Shown piece after piece: positions 1-9,694 of a DNA stretch of 64,000 nt. Both the position numbers and the translations under genes were made by a program. The notes beneath the pieces were generated by a model. The model worked only from the letters and a program-made list of their open reading frames with translations. It was not told the DNA's origin and made no database searches. Source of the stretch: an uncultured Prevotellaceae bacterium (lineage in GTDB: Bacteria > Bacteroidota > Bacteroidia > Bacteroidales > Bacteroidaceae); NCBI GenBank assembly GCA_902781315.1, contig CACZIT010000007.1, positions 40,942 to 104,941 of the forward strand, read 5' to 3'. How positions within the stretch are numbered: the stretch's first letter is position 1; each line of letters begins with the position of its first letter.

Positions 1-758
1 ATGGTTGCAAGTTTCTCCTCGTTACTGCCCGAGAGCGTGATGATGGGCTGGAGTTTTGCAATTTGCTCGTCGGTGAGTCCGTCTTCACGAAGTTCGGCAT
101 TCACATTCTCCAGGCCAATCTTGTCGAGTTTATCTATAGCCACGGTGATGTCGACTATCTTGTCGGCTGCTCCTATGACTTCGGCAATACCCGTCAGGAT
201 TTTTCGGTTGTTGATCTTGATTTGTACTCTCACTCCGAAGCGCGTGAAGACCGTGTCGATAATCTGCATCAGTTCAACTTCATTCAGCAGAGAGTCGCTT
301 CCCACCACATCACCATCGAACTGGTAGAACTCGCGGTAGCGACCTTTCTGGGGACGATCGGCGCGCCAAACAGCCTGATACTGATAGCGTTTGAAGGGGA
401 ACTGAATCTCATCGCGATGCATCACGACGAAGCGCGCGAAAGGCACAGTCAGGTCGTAACGCAATCCCTTTTCACAAAGCTTGGCAGCCAGATGCAGCGC
501 ATTACGCTCGCGCAGTTCCTCATCTGTCGTTTTCGACAAGAAATCGCCGGAGTTCAGTACTTTAAACAGAAGTTTGTCGCCTTCCTCGCCGTACTTGCCC
601 ATCAGGGTCTGCAGGGTCTCCATAGCAGGAGTTTCGATCTGCTGAAAGCCGTAGAGGGCATAGACGTCACGAATGGTGTTGAAGATATAGTTACGCTTCG
701 CCATCTCGATAGGCGAAAAGTCACGCGTACCTTTGGGAATACTTGGTTTATTTGCCAT
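1..758 (-). CDS. hisS: Histidyl-tRNA synthetase, N-terminal part (gene cut by the window edge)
   Basis: Charges tRNA-His with histidine in the cytoplasm. The first 252 residues are visible, beginning [16 protein letters not shown], the usual start of the Bacteroidales enzyme. The class II motif 2 region reads [17 protein letters not shown], followed by FDGDVVG. The rest of the catalytic domain and the C-terminal anticodon-binding domain lie outside the window. The ATG overlaps the last 11 bases of purA in another frame, so the two are probably translated from one mRNA headed by the Fur-family gene. Identity is secure; full length cannot be judged. Confidence 0.93.
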   Translation of the reverse strand, partial: MANKPSIPKGTRDFSPIEMAKRNYIFNTIRDVYALYGFQQIETPAMETLQTLMGKYGEEGDKLLFKVLNSGDFLSKTTDEELRERNALHLAAKLCEKGLRYDLTVPFARFVVMHRDEIQFPFKRYQYQAVWRADRPQKGRYREFYQFDGDVVGSDSLLNEVELMQIIDTVFTRFGVRVQIKINNRKILTGIAEVIGAADKIVDITVAIDKLDKIGLENVNAELREDGLTDEQIAKLQPIITLSGSNEEKLAT

Positions 759-2028
759 TTCTCAATATTGTTTGTGCTCTATCGGGGCCAATAGAGATAA
801 TCTTAATCGGTGTTTCAAGTTGCTGCTCCAGGAATGCCACATAGTCGCGGAACTGCTGAGGGAATTGCTCTTCGCTCGTCATGTGGGTCATGTCGCAATG
901 CCAGCCTGGAAGTTCCTCGTAGATGGGCTCTATGCCCGATTCCACGCTGTAGGGGAAATAGTCTATGCGCTCCCCATTCTGACGATAAGCCACGCAAGCC
1001 TTGATGGTGTCGAAGTCGTCGAGCACGTCGCTCTTCATCATGATCAGTTCGGTGACGCCGTTCACCATGATGGCATAGCGGAGTGCCACCAGGTCGATCC
1101 AGCCGCAACGGCGCTCACGTCCTGTCACAGCACCATACTCGTGGCCCAGGTCGCGGATGCGCTTACCCGTCTCGTCGAACAGTTCCGTGGGGAATGGACC
1201 AGCCCCTACACGTGTGCAGTAGGCTTTCATGATGCCATAGACAATCCCTATCTTATTCGGGCCGATGCCAAGACCTGTGCAAGCTCCAGCGCAAATAGTG
1301 TTTGAGGAAGTCACGAAAGGATAGCTTCCGAAGTCAACGTCGAGCATGGTGCCCTGAGCGCCTTCGCAAAGCACGCTCTTTCCTTCGCGCAGGAAGTTGT
1401 TGATTTCATGCTCGCTGTCGACGATGGGGAACTGCTTCATGTACTCAATGCCCTCCATCCACTTGCGCTCCACTTCTGTAATGTCATAATCCGTAAAACC
1501 GAGCGCACGCAACGTCTTCTCGTGCTGCGCCTTGTGGGCCTGATACTTCTCTTCGAAGTTGTCGAGGATGTCGCCCACGCGCAGGCCCATACGGCTCACC
1601 TTGTCGGTATAGGTGGGACCTATGCCCTTGCCTGTGGTGCCCACTTTGTCCTTGCCTTTCGCAGCCTCAATGGCAGCATCGAGCAGCCGGTGGGTCGGCA
1701 TAATGAGATGGGCTTTCTTCGATATGTGCAAGCGCGACTTCAGCTCATGACCGCTGCGCTCCAAGTCGCGAGCCTCGTCCATAAAGAGGTCGGGGGCCAA
1801 CACCACACCATTGCCGATGACATTTACCTTTCCTCCCTGGAATATGCCGGAGGGAATGCTGCGGAGCACATACTTTTCACCCTCAAACTCGAGTGTATGG
1901 CCGGCATTAGGGCCACCTTGGAAACGTGCGATGACGTCGTAATGAGGCGTCAGCACATCAACAACCTTTCCTTTTCCTTCATCGCCCCACTGGAGACCCA
2001 GCAGAACGTCAACTTTACCTGTATTCAT
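748..2028 (-). CDS. purA: Adenylosuccinate synthetase
   Basis: Joins IMP and aspartate using GTP to make adenylosuccinate, the first committed step to AMP; a cytoplasmic homodimer. At 426 aa it is the normal family length. The P-loop-like [11 protein letters not shown] lies at residues 11-21, the IMP-site stretch [12 protein letters not shown] follows near residue 35, and [11 protein letters not shown] and [14 protein letters not shown] are present further on. It sits 33 bases after the Fur-family gene and overlaps hisS by 11 bases, so the three look like one transcription unit. No separate promoter is visible in the short gap to the upstream gene. Confidence 0.97.
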   Translation of the reverse strand: MNTGKVDVLLGLQWGDEGKGKVVDVLTPHYDVIARFQGGPNAGHTLEFEGEKYVLRSIPSGIFQGGKVNVIGNGVVLAPDLFMDEARDLERSGHELKSRLHISKKAHLIMPTHRLLDAAIEAAKGKDKVGTTGKGIGPTYTDKVSRMGLRVGDILDNFEEKYQAHKAQHEKTLRALGFTDYDITEVERKWMEGIEYMKQFPIVDSEHEINNFLREGKSVLCEGAQGTMLDVDFGSYPFVTSSNTICAGACTGLGIGPNKIGIVYGIMKAYCTRVGAGPFPTELFDETGKRIRDLGHEYGAVTGRERRCGWIDLVALRYAIMVNGVTELIMMKSDVLDDFDTIKACVAYRQNGERIDYFPYSVESGIEPIYEELPGWHCDMTHMTSEEQFPQQFRDYVAFLEQQLETPIKIISIGPDRAQTILRNGK

Positions 2029-2061
2029 GAATCCTGACTATTAGTTGATTATTTTTTCCTT

Positions 2062-2511
2062 TTAATGGATTGCCTTGCTCTGACAGCTCCGGCAGATGCC
2101 ATATATGTACAGCACGAAGCCCTCCTTGTGGAAACGCTTCAGCCGCATCTTGTTCACGGCAGCCTCTATCGAAGACACGTTCACCTCTTCAGACTTCCAG
2201 CAAATCGTGCAGATTTGGTGGCAATGGGTTGAATTCTGATAGCCAGCCTCGTACTTGATGCTTTTCGGGAAGATATGCTTCACGACAAGATGCATAGAGA
2301 TGAACAGTTTCAAGGCATTATAGAGCGTAGCCCTGCTCACCCGGAAGTTATTCTTCAGTAATTCGTCGTTGAGTTCATTGATCGTAAAATGGCCTTTTAT
2401 GCTGTAGATAGCATCCAGGATGGCATAGCGTTCAGGTGTCCTGCGGCATTTGTTGGCCACAAGATAATCTTCAAGTATTTGCCTTACGTGGGCTTTTATT
2501 TTAGTATCCAT
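2062..2511 (-). CDS. Fur-family metal-dependent transcriptional regulator
   Basis: A 149-residue Fur/PerR/Zur-type repressor. The N-terminal winged helix covers about residues 1-85, with the recognition region FRVSRATLYNALKLF. The C-terminal dimerisation and metal domain has HCH at 96-98 and two CxxC pairs (C101/C104 and C140/C143) that would hold structural zinc. The regulatory metal cannot be told from sequence, so I do not name it fur, zur or perR. It is the first gene of a likely operon with purA and hisS, which ties purine and tRNA-charging genes to a metal or redox sensor. Its own promoter element is at 2538-2545. Confidence 0.88.
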   Translation of the reverse strand: MDTKIKAHVRQILEDYLVANKCRRTPERYAILDAIYSIKGHFTINELNDELLKNNFRVSRATLYNALKLFISMHLVVKHIFPKSIKYEAGYQNSTHCHQICTICWKSEEVNVSSIEAAVNKMRLKRFHKEGFVLYIYGICRSCQSKAIH

Positions 2512-2537
2512 TTTTAATCAATTACTCTAAAGACGCA

Positions 2538-2545
2538 CAAAAATA
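2538..2545 (-). promoter_or_regulatory. -7 promoter element (TATTTTTG) for the fur-purA-hisS unit
   Basis: Matches the Bacteroidetes TAnnTTTG element on the minus strand, 26 bases upstream of the regulator's ATG. No convincing -33 TTTG was identified. Confidence 0.5.
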
Positions 2546-2577
2546 CTAAATTTCCAGCACATTCGAGCGCTACATAT

Positions 2578-3201
2578 CTATAAAAAATCTAAACAAAGCG
2601 CATTCCGCGCCATTTTTTCATAATCCTCGCCTAAATCGGCAAAGCGCAGCACACAATTCATCGCGGCATGGCGCACACCAGCCGACTCGCTCTCAAGCGC
2701 CGACGCAGCCTGGTCAAAAAATTCGTTGATGCCCCGCTCGTTGGGTTCCTGTCCGCGCGAAAAGATGCGGGCCAGAATCAGGTAGGCGGCCATTTGATGC
2801 AAATCGTCTTCGGCTGCCATCCATTGGTAGGCCAGTACCGGGGCGTAGTCCAAGTGTTGATAGAGATGGAAACAAGCCATCTCAACCATCTCCTGCGAAT
2901 GGGTCTGCTCCATCCAGATGTCAACAATCTCGGCCGGCATCTGCTCGGGCGGCATCAGCATCGTGGCAAGAATCTTGCACTCGCGAATGTCTTCCTTCCA
3001 CAACTCGATGGCCAGTTCGTAGTCCTTTCCATACTCAATGGCCATCTGCTGCAAGTCTGGCAGGCTGACGCCCCAGTTGATTTTGTAGTCAGCCCCCTTG
3101 TTGCGCATGGAACGTGAAGCCACTCCGTTCATCAACAAACGAAACGATTGTTTGATTTTTTTCAGTTTTTCGTGTGTCTGGTCTGTCATGTTGGCTTTCA
3201 A
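2578..3201 (-). CDS. AlkD-like DNA alkylation repair protein
   Basis: A 207-residue all-helical protein resembling the AlkD/AlkC HEAT-like-repeat glycosylases, which remove positively charged alkylated bases (DNA alkylation repair family, COG4912). The clearest family-like stretches are GVSLPDLQQMAIEYGKDYEL, LWKEDIRECKILATML and the helical repeats after it. A second in-frame ATG four codons in (MTDQTHEK) is an equally good start. It begins 10 bases after the DPP III stop, so it is probably the last gene of the araC-like/DPP III transcript. Whether it keeps glycosylase activity is not evident; some Bacteroidetes relatives are uncharacterised. Confidence 0.75.
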   Translation of the reverse strand: MKANMTDQTHEKLKKIKQSFRLLMNGVASRSMRNKGADYKINWGVSLPDLQQMAIEYGKDYELAIELWKEDIRECKILATMLMPPEQMPAEIVDIWMEQTHSQEMVEMACFHLYQHLDYAPVLAYQWMAAEDDLHQMAAYLILARIFSRGQEPNERGINEFFDQAASALESESAGVRHAAMNCVLRFADLGEDYEKMARNALCLDFL

Positions 3202-3211
3202 TAATTATTCA

Positions 3212-5164
3212 TTACAAGAATCCGTACTCACGACTGTAGCGCAGCATCTGCTCGTCGTAAGTCTCCGAATAGTCAACTTCTATGTCGACGATTTTCCCTT
3301 CGGCATCGGTCACAGGCTTCAGCCAAGGATTGAGGAAGCCTTTGTAGGGCGCCAGGTTCAATCGCTTATATCTTGTCAGGACTTCCTGATGCAAGTCGGC
3401 ATCAATCTTCACGCCATACTTCTCTACCAACTGGCGGGCAGCCTCGAAGTCACCTTCGCTCTTGATGCGCTGCACTTCTGCCAGCAACTGGGCAAACAGG
3501 TCTCGCAGAGCCTTGTAGTCGTTAATGAGCAGATGGGTCTTGCCGTTGCGTCGAATCAGGGAGACAGCCCCCTTGGAATGCTCGTAGGCCCAGCGGGCTA
3601 TCAGGGCCCGGTTTCTCATGTGGGCCTCTTCTATTTGCCGTCCCGGCTCAATACGCACCATTTGGGTGAGCAGGCCGTTGAGCATGTAGGTATAGTACTG
3701 CGACTTGTAGGCATTCCTGTCGGGCACGAGCCCGAGTTCCAGCAGTTTCTCGCTGGCTATGTAGTAGAGCCCGAACAAGTCGGCCCGCGCCTCCTCGATG
3801 GTATTGCCGTAGGCTTTCAGCGCATCAGGGTCTACACCAGGCAGCAACTGTCCGCTGCCGTGTCCCAGACATTCGTGCAGGTCGGTATGCAGGTCGTCGC
3901 AGATGTCGCCATAGCGATTGATCAGGCTACGGGTGGCATCGTCAATCACGAACTCCTCGCTGAATCCGTTTCCGCGCGCTGCCTTGTTGTAGGCATCCGT
4001 GATGTTCGAGATAGTGATGCTCTTCGAACCATATTGGGCGCGTATCCAGTCGGCGTTGGGCAGGTTGATGCCGATAGCCGTAGAGGGATATTCGTCGCCC
4101 CCCAGCATGGCGGCACAAATCACGTGGGCTGTGACGCCGCGCACCTGCTTCTTCTTGAACCGCGGGTCAACGGGCGAATGGTCCTCAAACCATTGGGCAT
4201 TACTGCTGATGGCCTGAGTGCGGCGGGTTCCTATCTTGTCTTTGTATTCCACCAGTCCCTCCCACGATGCCTTCAATCCCAGCGGGTCGCCATACACTTC
4301 TATGAAGCCGTTGATGAAGTCTATGTCGCCATCGAGTTCTTTCAGCCATTCGATGGAGTACTGGTCGAACAGGCGAAGGTCGCCCGTACGATAGTATTGC
4401 GTCAGCAGGGAAATGACCTTCTTCTGCTGGTCGTTCTCGGCTACGTCCTGCGCCTTCTCCAGCCAATAGACTATCTGGCGTATGGCAGCGCCATACAAGC
4501 CGTCGGTCTTCCAGGTCAGTTCCTTCAGAACTCCGTCGGCCTTCACGAGTTTGGAGTTCAGGCCAAAGGAGGGAGGGCAGTCGTCGGCCGCGTTCTTCAT
4601 GGAGCCATAGTAGGCTTCCACCTCGGCCTGGCTGACGCCCTCGTAGAAATTGCATGCCGAGGTCTCGACAAGATCCTGCCCGTCGGCCTTGTTGACACGC
4701 TTAGGAAGTATGTTGGGATTGAAGATGACGGGCACCAGCTCCGCCAGCAGACTTTCGGTCGTCTCGCCATCGCTCAGGGGCAAAAGGGTCGCATCCATCG
4801 CGCCGACCCACTCCCTCAGGTCGTCCTCACCGAACTGTGGGACAAACTTCTCGCAACCATAATGGTGGTAGATGCCATTTGAGAACCACACCCGCTTCAA
4901 GTATTCCAGGAAAGCGCCGAAAGCCGCCGTCTCACGATTGCCCCGATAATGCAGGTAGACGCTTTCGAGCAGTTTCCTGATGCGCAGGTTGTACTTTCCA
5001 AACTGGTCGGTCGTGATGTCCCGACCACACAAGGCTGCCTGGGAGAGATAGTAAATGTATAGTTTCTGGTTGGTAGTAAGTGCTTCAAAACCATTCAGGC
5101 GATATCGCAGTACCTGAATATCAGCAAATCGTTCACCGACGTATTCAAAGTCATGAATCTTCAT
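3212..5164 (-). CDS. Dipeptidyl peptidase III (peptidase family M49)
   Basis: A zinc metallopeptidase that removes dipeptides from peptide N-termini. At 650 aa it is of normal length. The zinc and catalytic motif is HECLGH at 430-435, the variant with cysteine in the middle known from the Bacteroides thetaiotaomicron enzyme, where most relatives have HELLGH. The third zinc ligand region EEARAD is at 457-462. There is no signal peptide, so it should act on imported peptides in the cytoplasm. The ATG lies inside the end of the AraC-like gene (14-base overlap), which suggests coupled translation. Together with the S9 peptidase near 61 kb it fits a peptide-using lifestyle. Confidence 0.92.
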   Translation of the reverse strand: MKIHDFEYVGERFADIQVLRYRLNGFEALTTNQKLYIYYLSQAALCGRDITTDQFGKYNLRIRKLLESVYLHYRGNRETAAFGAFLEYLKRVWFSNGIYHHYGCEKFVPQFGEDDLREWVGAMDATLLPLSDGETTESLLAELVPVIFNPNILPKRVNKADGQDLVETSACNFYEGVSQAEVEAYYGSMKNAADDCPPSFGLNSKLVKADGVLKELTWKTDGLYGAAIRQIVYWLEKAQDVAENDQQKKVISLLTQYYRTGDLRLFDQYSIEWLKELDGDIDFINGFIEVYGDPLGLKASWEGLVEYKDKIGTRRTQAISSNAQWFEDHSPVDPRFKKKQVRGVTAHVICAAMLGGDEYPSTAIGINLPNADWIRAQYGSKSITISNITDAYNKAARGNGFSEEFVIDDATRSLINRYGDICDDLHTDLHECLGHGSGQLLPGVDPDALKAYGNTIEEARADLFGLYYIASEKLLELGLVPDRNAYKSQYYTYMLNGLLTQMVRIEPGRQIEEAHMRNRALIARWAYEHSKGAVSLIRRNGKTHLLINDYKALRDLFAQLLAEVQRIKSEGDFEAARQLVEKYGVKIDADLHQEVLTRYKRLNLAPYKGFLNPWLKPVTDAEGKIVDIEVDYSETYDEQMLRYSREYGFL

Positions 5165-5657
5165 GGGCTTGCTTTTTGAGTTTGGCTGCGGCAGCTCTCT
5201 TTTCCTTCTTTTTCTTCTTCGATTTTTCCATCAGCTCGGGATGCTGCTCGTAGTGAGTCTTCTTGAAGTCACGCGGAGTGGTACCGGTAATCCTGTAGAA
5301 CGACGCATAGAACGACTGGCGATTCGAGAATCCTACGAGATCCGCAATTTCCTCCATGCTCAGGTCTTCATAGCGCTGATCCATCAGCATTGCCATCGCT
5401 TCGTCAATTCGGTATTTGTTCACAAAGGAAGTGTAGTTCATGTGGAACTTCACATTCACCACGGCCGACACATAACGAGTGTTGGTGCCCAGATCCTCTG
5501 CGAGTCTCTTGGCTGAGTAATTCTTATCCTTAAACTTTTTCTGAATAAGGATGATATCAAGTATTTTCTCCTTTAGCTCGTCCATCAAGGGTGCACTCAC
5601 CAACATCCGATAGGCAGCTTTTTTTTCTTTCTTCTCTGTGATGTTGTATTTAGCCAT
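5151..5657 (-). CDS. AraC-type helix-turn-helix regulator
   Basis: A 168-residue DNA-binding protein whose C-terminal two thirds is an AraC/XylS domain: a first helix-turn-helix around KRLAEDLGTNTRYVSAVVN and a second around EEIADLVGFSNRQSFYASFY, ending with the usual GTTPRDFKK. The tail is very lysine-rich (KKKKKEKRAAAAKLKKQ). It has no ligand-binding N-terminal domain. I chose the start MAKYNITEKK because the upstream codons run into the promoter element at 5698-5705. It overlaps the DPP III start by 14 bases, so it may control that operon, but nothing in the sequence identifies its signal. Confidence 0.85.
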   Translation of the reverse strand: MAKYNITEKKEKKAAYRMLVSAPLMDELKEKILDIILIQKKFKDKNYSAKRLAEDLGTNTRYVSAVVNVKFHMNYTSFVNKYRIDEAMAMLMDQRYEDLSMEEIADLVGFSNRQSFYASFYRITGTTPRDFKKTHYEQHPELMEKSKKKKKEKRAAAAKLKKQAHEDS

Positions 5658-5697
5658 AATAAATTTGTTTAAGGAAACAAAAACCTTTTTGACAATG

Positions 5698-5705
5698 CAA
5701 AAATA
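5698..5705 (-). promoter_or_regulatory. -7 promoter element (TATTTTTG) for the araC-like/DPP III unit
   Basis: TAnnTTTG on the minus strand, 40 bases upstream of the chosen ATG at 5657. It excludes the longer reading frame that begins at 5729. Confidence 0.5.
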
Positions 5706-5758
5706 CTGAAAATATTTGAAATAAAGCATCTTTTTACGCTTTTTTTCAAAAAAATTTG

Positions 5759-5766
5759 TAACTTTG
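5759..5766 (+). promoter_or_regulatory. -7 promoter element (TAACTTTG) for the phosphodiesterase gene
   Basis: Perfect TAnnTTTG, 23 bases upstream of the ATG at 5790. It is probably divergent with the araC-like promoter across an AT-rich 130-base gap. Confidence 0.6.
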
Positions 5767-5789
5767 TTCGCAGTTTGTAAAGAAAGAAG

Positions 5790-6968
5790 ATGAAAAGGCT
5801 TATTTTTACACTATCTATTTCATTTTTGTGTGCATTTTCTTGCAATGCGCGCAATACTACAATTGTCATCTCACTCGACGGCTGCCGATGGGACTATCCC
5901 TTCTGGTACGACACGCCGATGTTCGACTTTATGGCTGAAAATGGAGTGGAATCAGGACTCGTTCCGTCGTTCCCCTCGAAGACCTTCCCTAACCACTACA
6001 CGCTGGCCACAGGACTCTATCCCGATCACCATGGAATCATCGCCAACCGATTCATGGATACCGAGACCGGCGACGTGTTTTCGCTGTCGGATGCCGAGCA
6101 GAAATTCAATCCGAAGTATTATGGTGGTGAGCCCATCTGGATCACAGCCAAGCGGCAGGGGGTGCGAACGGCGGTCTTCTACTGGCCGGGCTCTGATGTC
6201 GAGATCATGGGCCAGCACCCTGACACCTATTATAATTATGATGCCAAGCCCCGGCTCGGACTGAAGCAGCGCATCGACGGCATACTCACACAGCTGGCCC
6301 TGCCTGCCGAGGAGCGTCCGCAGCTCATCATGGCCTATCTGGAACAACCCGATGCCAACGGCCACCACTTCGGACCGCAGAGCAAGCGCACGCGCCAGGC
6401 TGTCATGATGGCCGACTCGCTTGTCAGACGGCTCTACGACGGACTCTGCCGCAACAAACTGCAGAAGAGCGTCAACCTCATCGTGCTCTCCGACCACGGT
6501 ATGGCTTGGGTCGACAGCACGCATGTGGTCAACGTGAAGCCGCTGCTGAAGGCCGAATGGGTCAGGAGCATCGAAGGCGAGATTCCTGCATGTATATACG
6601 CTAACGCCGGTTGTGCCGACTCCATCTACCAGGCCCTGAAGGACATCGACCACGCCCGCGTGTGGCGCAAGAGCGAGGTTCCCGCCTACCTCCACTACGG
6701 CTCGTCGCCACGCATCGGCGATGTAGTGGTACTGCCCGACATAGGCTATGTGGTCTACGACAAGCCCATCAGCGCCGGCGGCACCCACGGCTACGACCCC
6801 AACCTGCAGGAGATGCACGCAATGTTCCGCGCCATAGGCCCCGACATTCCCCACCTGCAGTTGCCGCACTTCCCCAACGTGTGCGTCTATAGTCTCATCT
6901 GCCGCCTGCTCGACATAGAGCCCGCCCCCAACGATGGCACCCTGCCTTTTGAATTAACACATTATTAA
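5790..6968 (+). CDS. Nucleotide pyrophosphatase/phosphodiesterase-type alkaline phosphatase superfamily protein, exported
   Basis: A 392-residue enzyme of the NPP branch of the alkaline phosphatase fold, which hydrolyses phosphodiester or pyrophosphate bonds of nucleotides or phospholipid headgroups. The first metal ligand is D30 (VISLDGCRWD) and the nucleophile is T65 in FPSKTFPNHYTLATGLYPDHHG. Later metal ligands lie in EQPDANGHHFGP, LSDHGM and GTHGYD. An N-terminal signal sequence (residues 1-20) ends in FSCNA. The cysteine could be lipidated, but the lipobox is poor. It is the first gene of the uronate cluster, 14 bases before uxuA. Its substrate is unknown, and the link to sugar acids is only positional. 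Confidence 0.85.
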   Translation: MKRLIFTLSISFLCAFSCNARNTTIVISLDGCRWDYPFWYDTPMFDFMAENGVESGLVPSFPSKTFPNHYTLATGLYPDHHGIIANRFMDTETGDVFSLSDAEQKFNPKYYGGEPIWITAKRQGVRTAVFYWPGSDVEIMGQHPDTYYNYDAKPRLGLKQRIDGILTQLALPAEERPQLIMAYLEQPDANGHHFGPQSKRTRQAVMMADSLVRRLYDGLCRNKLQKSVNLIVLSDHGMAWVDSTHVVNVKPLLKAEWVRSIEGEIPACIYANAGCADSIYQALKDIDHARVWRKSEVPAYLHYGSSPRIGDVVVLPDIGYVVYDKPISAGGTHGYDPNLQEMHAMFRAIGPDIPHLQLPHFPNVCVYSLICRLLDIEPAPNDGTLPFELTHY

Positions 6969-6982
6969 TATATATACTACAA

Positions 6983-8236
6983 ATGGAAAGAACATGGAGA
7001 TGGTTTGGCAAGAACGATAAGATTACGCTTGCCATGCTGAAACAAATTGGAGTAGAAGGCATCGTCACGGCCCTGCACGACGTACCCCTGGGCGAGGTAT
7101 GGACGCGCGAGAAAATCCGCGACCTGCGAGAGTACATCGAAAGCTACGGTCTGCGCTGGAGCGTGGTAGAAAGCCTGCCGGTCGTCGAGACCATCAAATA
7201 CGGAGGCCCCGACCGCGACTACCAGATTGAAGTCTACAAGCAATCGCTGCGCAACCTCTCGGCAGAGGGCATCCATTGCATCTGCTACAACTTCATGCCC
7301 GTGCTCGACTGGGCCCGCACCGACCTGCTCCACCTGAACCCCAACGGCTCAACGAACCTCTATTTCAACTACGCCGAGTTTGCCTATTTCGACATCTACA
7401 TCCTGAAGCGCCCAGGTGCACGCGAGGAGTGGGAGCAGTTCCGCTTCCCCGAGGGATGGGGCGAAGGCCGCAGCGTGATTGCCGAGTGCGACGAGCTGGC
7501 TAAGACTATGACCCCCGAGAAGGACCACAAGCTGGTGGAGAATATCGTCATCAAGACGCAGGGCTTCGTCAGCGGCAACTTCTCAGAGAACGACGAGGCA
7601 CCCGTTCAGAAGTTCCGCGAGTTCCTCGACCTCTATAAAGGCATCGATAAGAAGCAGTTGCGCGAAAACATGAAATACTTCCTCGAGGCCATCATGCCCA
7701 CCTGCGAGGAGTGCGATATGAACATGTGCGTGCATCCTGACGACCCGCCCATCGAGATTCTCGGCCTGCCGCGCATCGTGCGCACCGAGGAGGACATCCA
7801 GTGGTTCCTCGACGCCGTGCCCAACAAGCACAACGGACTGACCTTCTGCGCCGGAAGCCTCTCGGCCGGAGCCTACAACAACGTGGTAGACCTGGCACGT
7901 AAGTTCGCCTCGCGCACCCACTTTGTCCACCTGCGCTCCTGCCACATCTTCCCCAACGGCGACTTCACCGAAGCCTCTCACCTTGGCGGACGTGCCGATA
8001 TCATCGAGCTCTGCCGCATTTTCGAAAAGGAGAACCCCGGGCTGCCCATGCGCGTCGACCACGGCATGACGTTCACCGACCAGCCGGGCGGCATCATGGA
8101 CGAGTCGAGCCACGGCCACAACGCAGGCTACACGCTGCTCGGCCGCATGTTCGCCCTCGGACAGGTGCAGGGCATTCTCGCCACCGTCGACCGCGAACTG
8201 GGCATCGAGTACAAACAGCCGGGATTCTTCGACTAA
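6983..8236 (+). CDS. uxuA: Mannonate dehydratase
   Basis: Dehydrates D-mannonate to 2-keto-3-deoxy-D-gluconate in hexuronate catabolism; a TIM-barrel metal enzyme of the cytoplasm. At 417 aa it is close to the longer form seen in Bacteroidetes. Characteristic stretches are WRWFGKNDKITLAMLKQIGV at the start, MCVHPDDPP and GLTFCAGSLSAG in the middle, HLRSCHI, and RVDHGMTF near the end. It lies between the phosphodiesterase and GH8 genes with short gaps and shares the cluster with uxuB, which makes its substrate by reducing fructuronate. Confidence 0.96.
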   Translation: MERTWRWFGKNDKITLAMLKQIGVEGIVTALHDVPLGEVWTREKIRDLREYIESYGLRWSVVESLPVVETIKYGGPDRDYQIEVYKQSLRNLSAEGIHCICYNFMPVLDWARTDLLHLNPNGSTNLYFNYAEFAYFDIYILKRPGAREEWEQFRFPEGWGEGRSVIAECDELAKTMTPEKDHKLVENIVIKTQGFVSGNFSENDEAPVQKFREFLDLYKGIDKKQLRENMKYFLEAIMPTCEECDMNMCVHPDDPPIEILGLPRIVRTEEDIQWFLDAVPNKHNGLTFCAGSLSAGAYNNVVDLARKFASRTHFVHLRSCHIFPNGDFTEASHLGGRADIIELCRIFEKENPGLPMRVDHGMTFTDQPGGIMDESSHGHNAGYTLLGRMFALGQVQGILATVDRELGIEYKQPGFFD

Positions 8237-8268
8237 GTCCCCCAACTGCAAGCAACACCACAAAAAAA

Positions 8269-9597
8269 ATGAAGACATTACTCTTTGCCGCATTATGGCT
8301 CACCCTATCGATGACGTGTTCTGCCCAAGGCCCCTGGAAGGAAGGGGCCTTCAAAACAGGCCGATACCGCAACCTGCTGGTTGAGATGGGGTATAAACCT
8401 GCGGATGTTGACGCAAAAGTGCGTGAAGTGTTTCACGACGTGTTCTACGGACCCGACAAGGTTTACTTCGAGGTGGGCGACTCCTTGGCCTACATCTCCG
8501 ACATCAAGAACCACGATGTTCGCACAGAGGGAATGTCGTATGGTATGATGATTGCTGTGCAGTTCGACAAGAAGGACATCTTCGACCGGCTATGGCGCTG
8601 GAGCAAACGCTACATGCAGCATAAGAATGGTAACCGAGAAGGCTATTTCGCCTGGAGCTGCAAGACCGACGGCACACGTAATGCCCAAGGTGCAGCCTCC
8701 GACGGTGAGCTCTACTACATCACCGCCCTACTCTTTGCCTCCAACCGCTGGGGCAACCAAACGGGTATCGACTACAAGGCTGAGGCTCAACACATCCTGA
8801 GCAGCATACAGCCGCGCGAGTACCAAGTTGAGCAGCCTGGCCCATGGGGAGGCGACAGACGGGGAACAATGTACCTCATCGACCCTGCAACGAAACTCAT
8901 CACCTTTACCCCCGATGGCTTCGGACAACGGTTCACCGACCCCAGCTATCACATTCCTGCTTTTTATGAGGTGTGGGCCAAGTGGGCCGACGACGGACGC
9001 AGCGACTACTGGAAAGAATGTGCCGAAAAGAGTCGTGAGTTTCTGCATAAGGCCATCAACGAAAAGACAGGACTGAATGCCGACAACTGCCAGTATGACG
9101 GCAGCGAGATGCAAATGCCCCGCTTCCCAGGAAGACCACAACAGCAGCAAGCCACTACCCCACGCCGCTTCGGCAACAACAACTTCCGCTACGATTCTTG
9201 GCGTGTGCCCATGAACATGGCACTCGACTACGAGTGGAGCTGTGCCGACCGCGAATGGCAACAGAAGTATGGCGAGACCATCCAGAAATTCTTCTATTCA
9301 CAAGGCATCGACTCGTACGTTGACCAATATCGTGTGGACGGCACGCTGCCTGAAGGTGACGAGATTCTGCAGGCAGGAGGATTCAGAAAGCTCCGCCACA
9401 GCGTCGGACTTGCTGCCACGCTGGCAGCAGCATCGGTGATGTGCTCTCACGACATCAGCAAAGAGTTCGTCAACGCTTTGTGGAATGCTCGCCACGAACC
9501 TGCTGAAGACGGTTACTTCGACGCCTATTACGAGGGATTGCTCCGGCTCTTTGCTTTCATGCATCTGAGTGGGAACTATCGCATTATCACGCCCTAA
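8269..9597 (+). CDS. Glycoside hydrolase family 8, probable reducing-end xylose-releasing exo-oligoxylanase
   Basis: A 442-residue secreted or periplasmic (alpha/alpha)6-barrel hydrolase that most resembles the Rex-type GH8 enzymes, which take xylose from the reducing end of xylo-oligosaccharides. The signal peptide is residues 1-19 (cleavage after CSA). The probable catalytic acid is E87 in RTEGMSYGMM. D145 lies in GAASDGELYY, and a candidate base is D309 in YDSWRVPMN. There is a small glutamine-rich insertion (GRPQQQQATTPRR) near residue 290. Its place between uxuA and uxuB suggests trimming of xylan fragments alongside uronate use. Chitosanase or endoglucanase activity, also known in GH8, is less likely. 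Confidence 0.85.
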   Translation: MKTLLFAALWLTLSMTCSAQGPWKEGAFKTGRYRNLLVEMGYKPADVDAKVREVFHDVFYGPDKVYFEVGDSLAYISDIKNHDVRTEGMSYGMMIAVQFDKKDIFDRLWRWSKRYMQHKNGNREGYFAWSCKTDGTRNAQGAASDGELYYITALLFASNRWGNQTGIDYKAEAQHILSSIQPREYQVEQPGPWGGDRRGTMYLIDPATKLITFTPDGFGQRFTDPSYHIPAFYEVWAKWADDGRSDYWKECAEKSREFLHKAINEKTGLNADNCQYDGSEMQMPRFPGRPQQQQATTPRRFGNNNFRYDSWRVPMNMALDYEWSCADREWQQKYGETIQKFFYSQGIDSYVDQYRVDGTLPEGDEILQAGGFRKLRHSVGLAATLAAASVMCSHDISKEFVNALWNARHEPAEDGYFDAYYEGLLRLFAFMHLSGNYRIITP

Positions 9598-9694
9598 TGT
9601 TCCGTTCTTCAAGAATAACAAGGAAACACGTCTCTGCCTGATGGAAATCAGGTATTGAGATATCTGAAAAAAACTATAACTCTTATCATCTTAC

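Noticed and set aside
3098-4882. 594-codon open frame on the plus strand opposite dipeptidyl peptidase III
   Set aside because: It is the mirror of a well-supported gene with intact catalytic motifs; the translation has no family features. Long antisense frames are common in GC-rich coding DNA.
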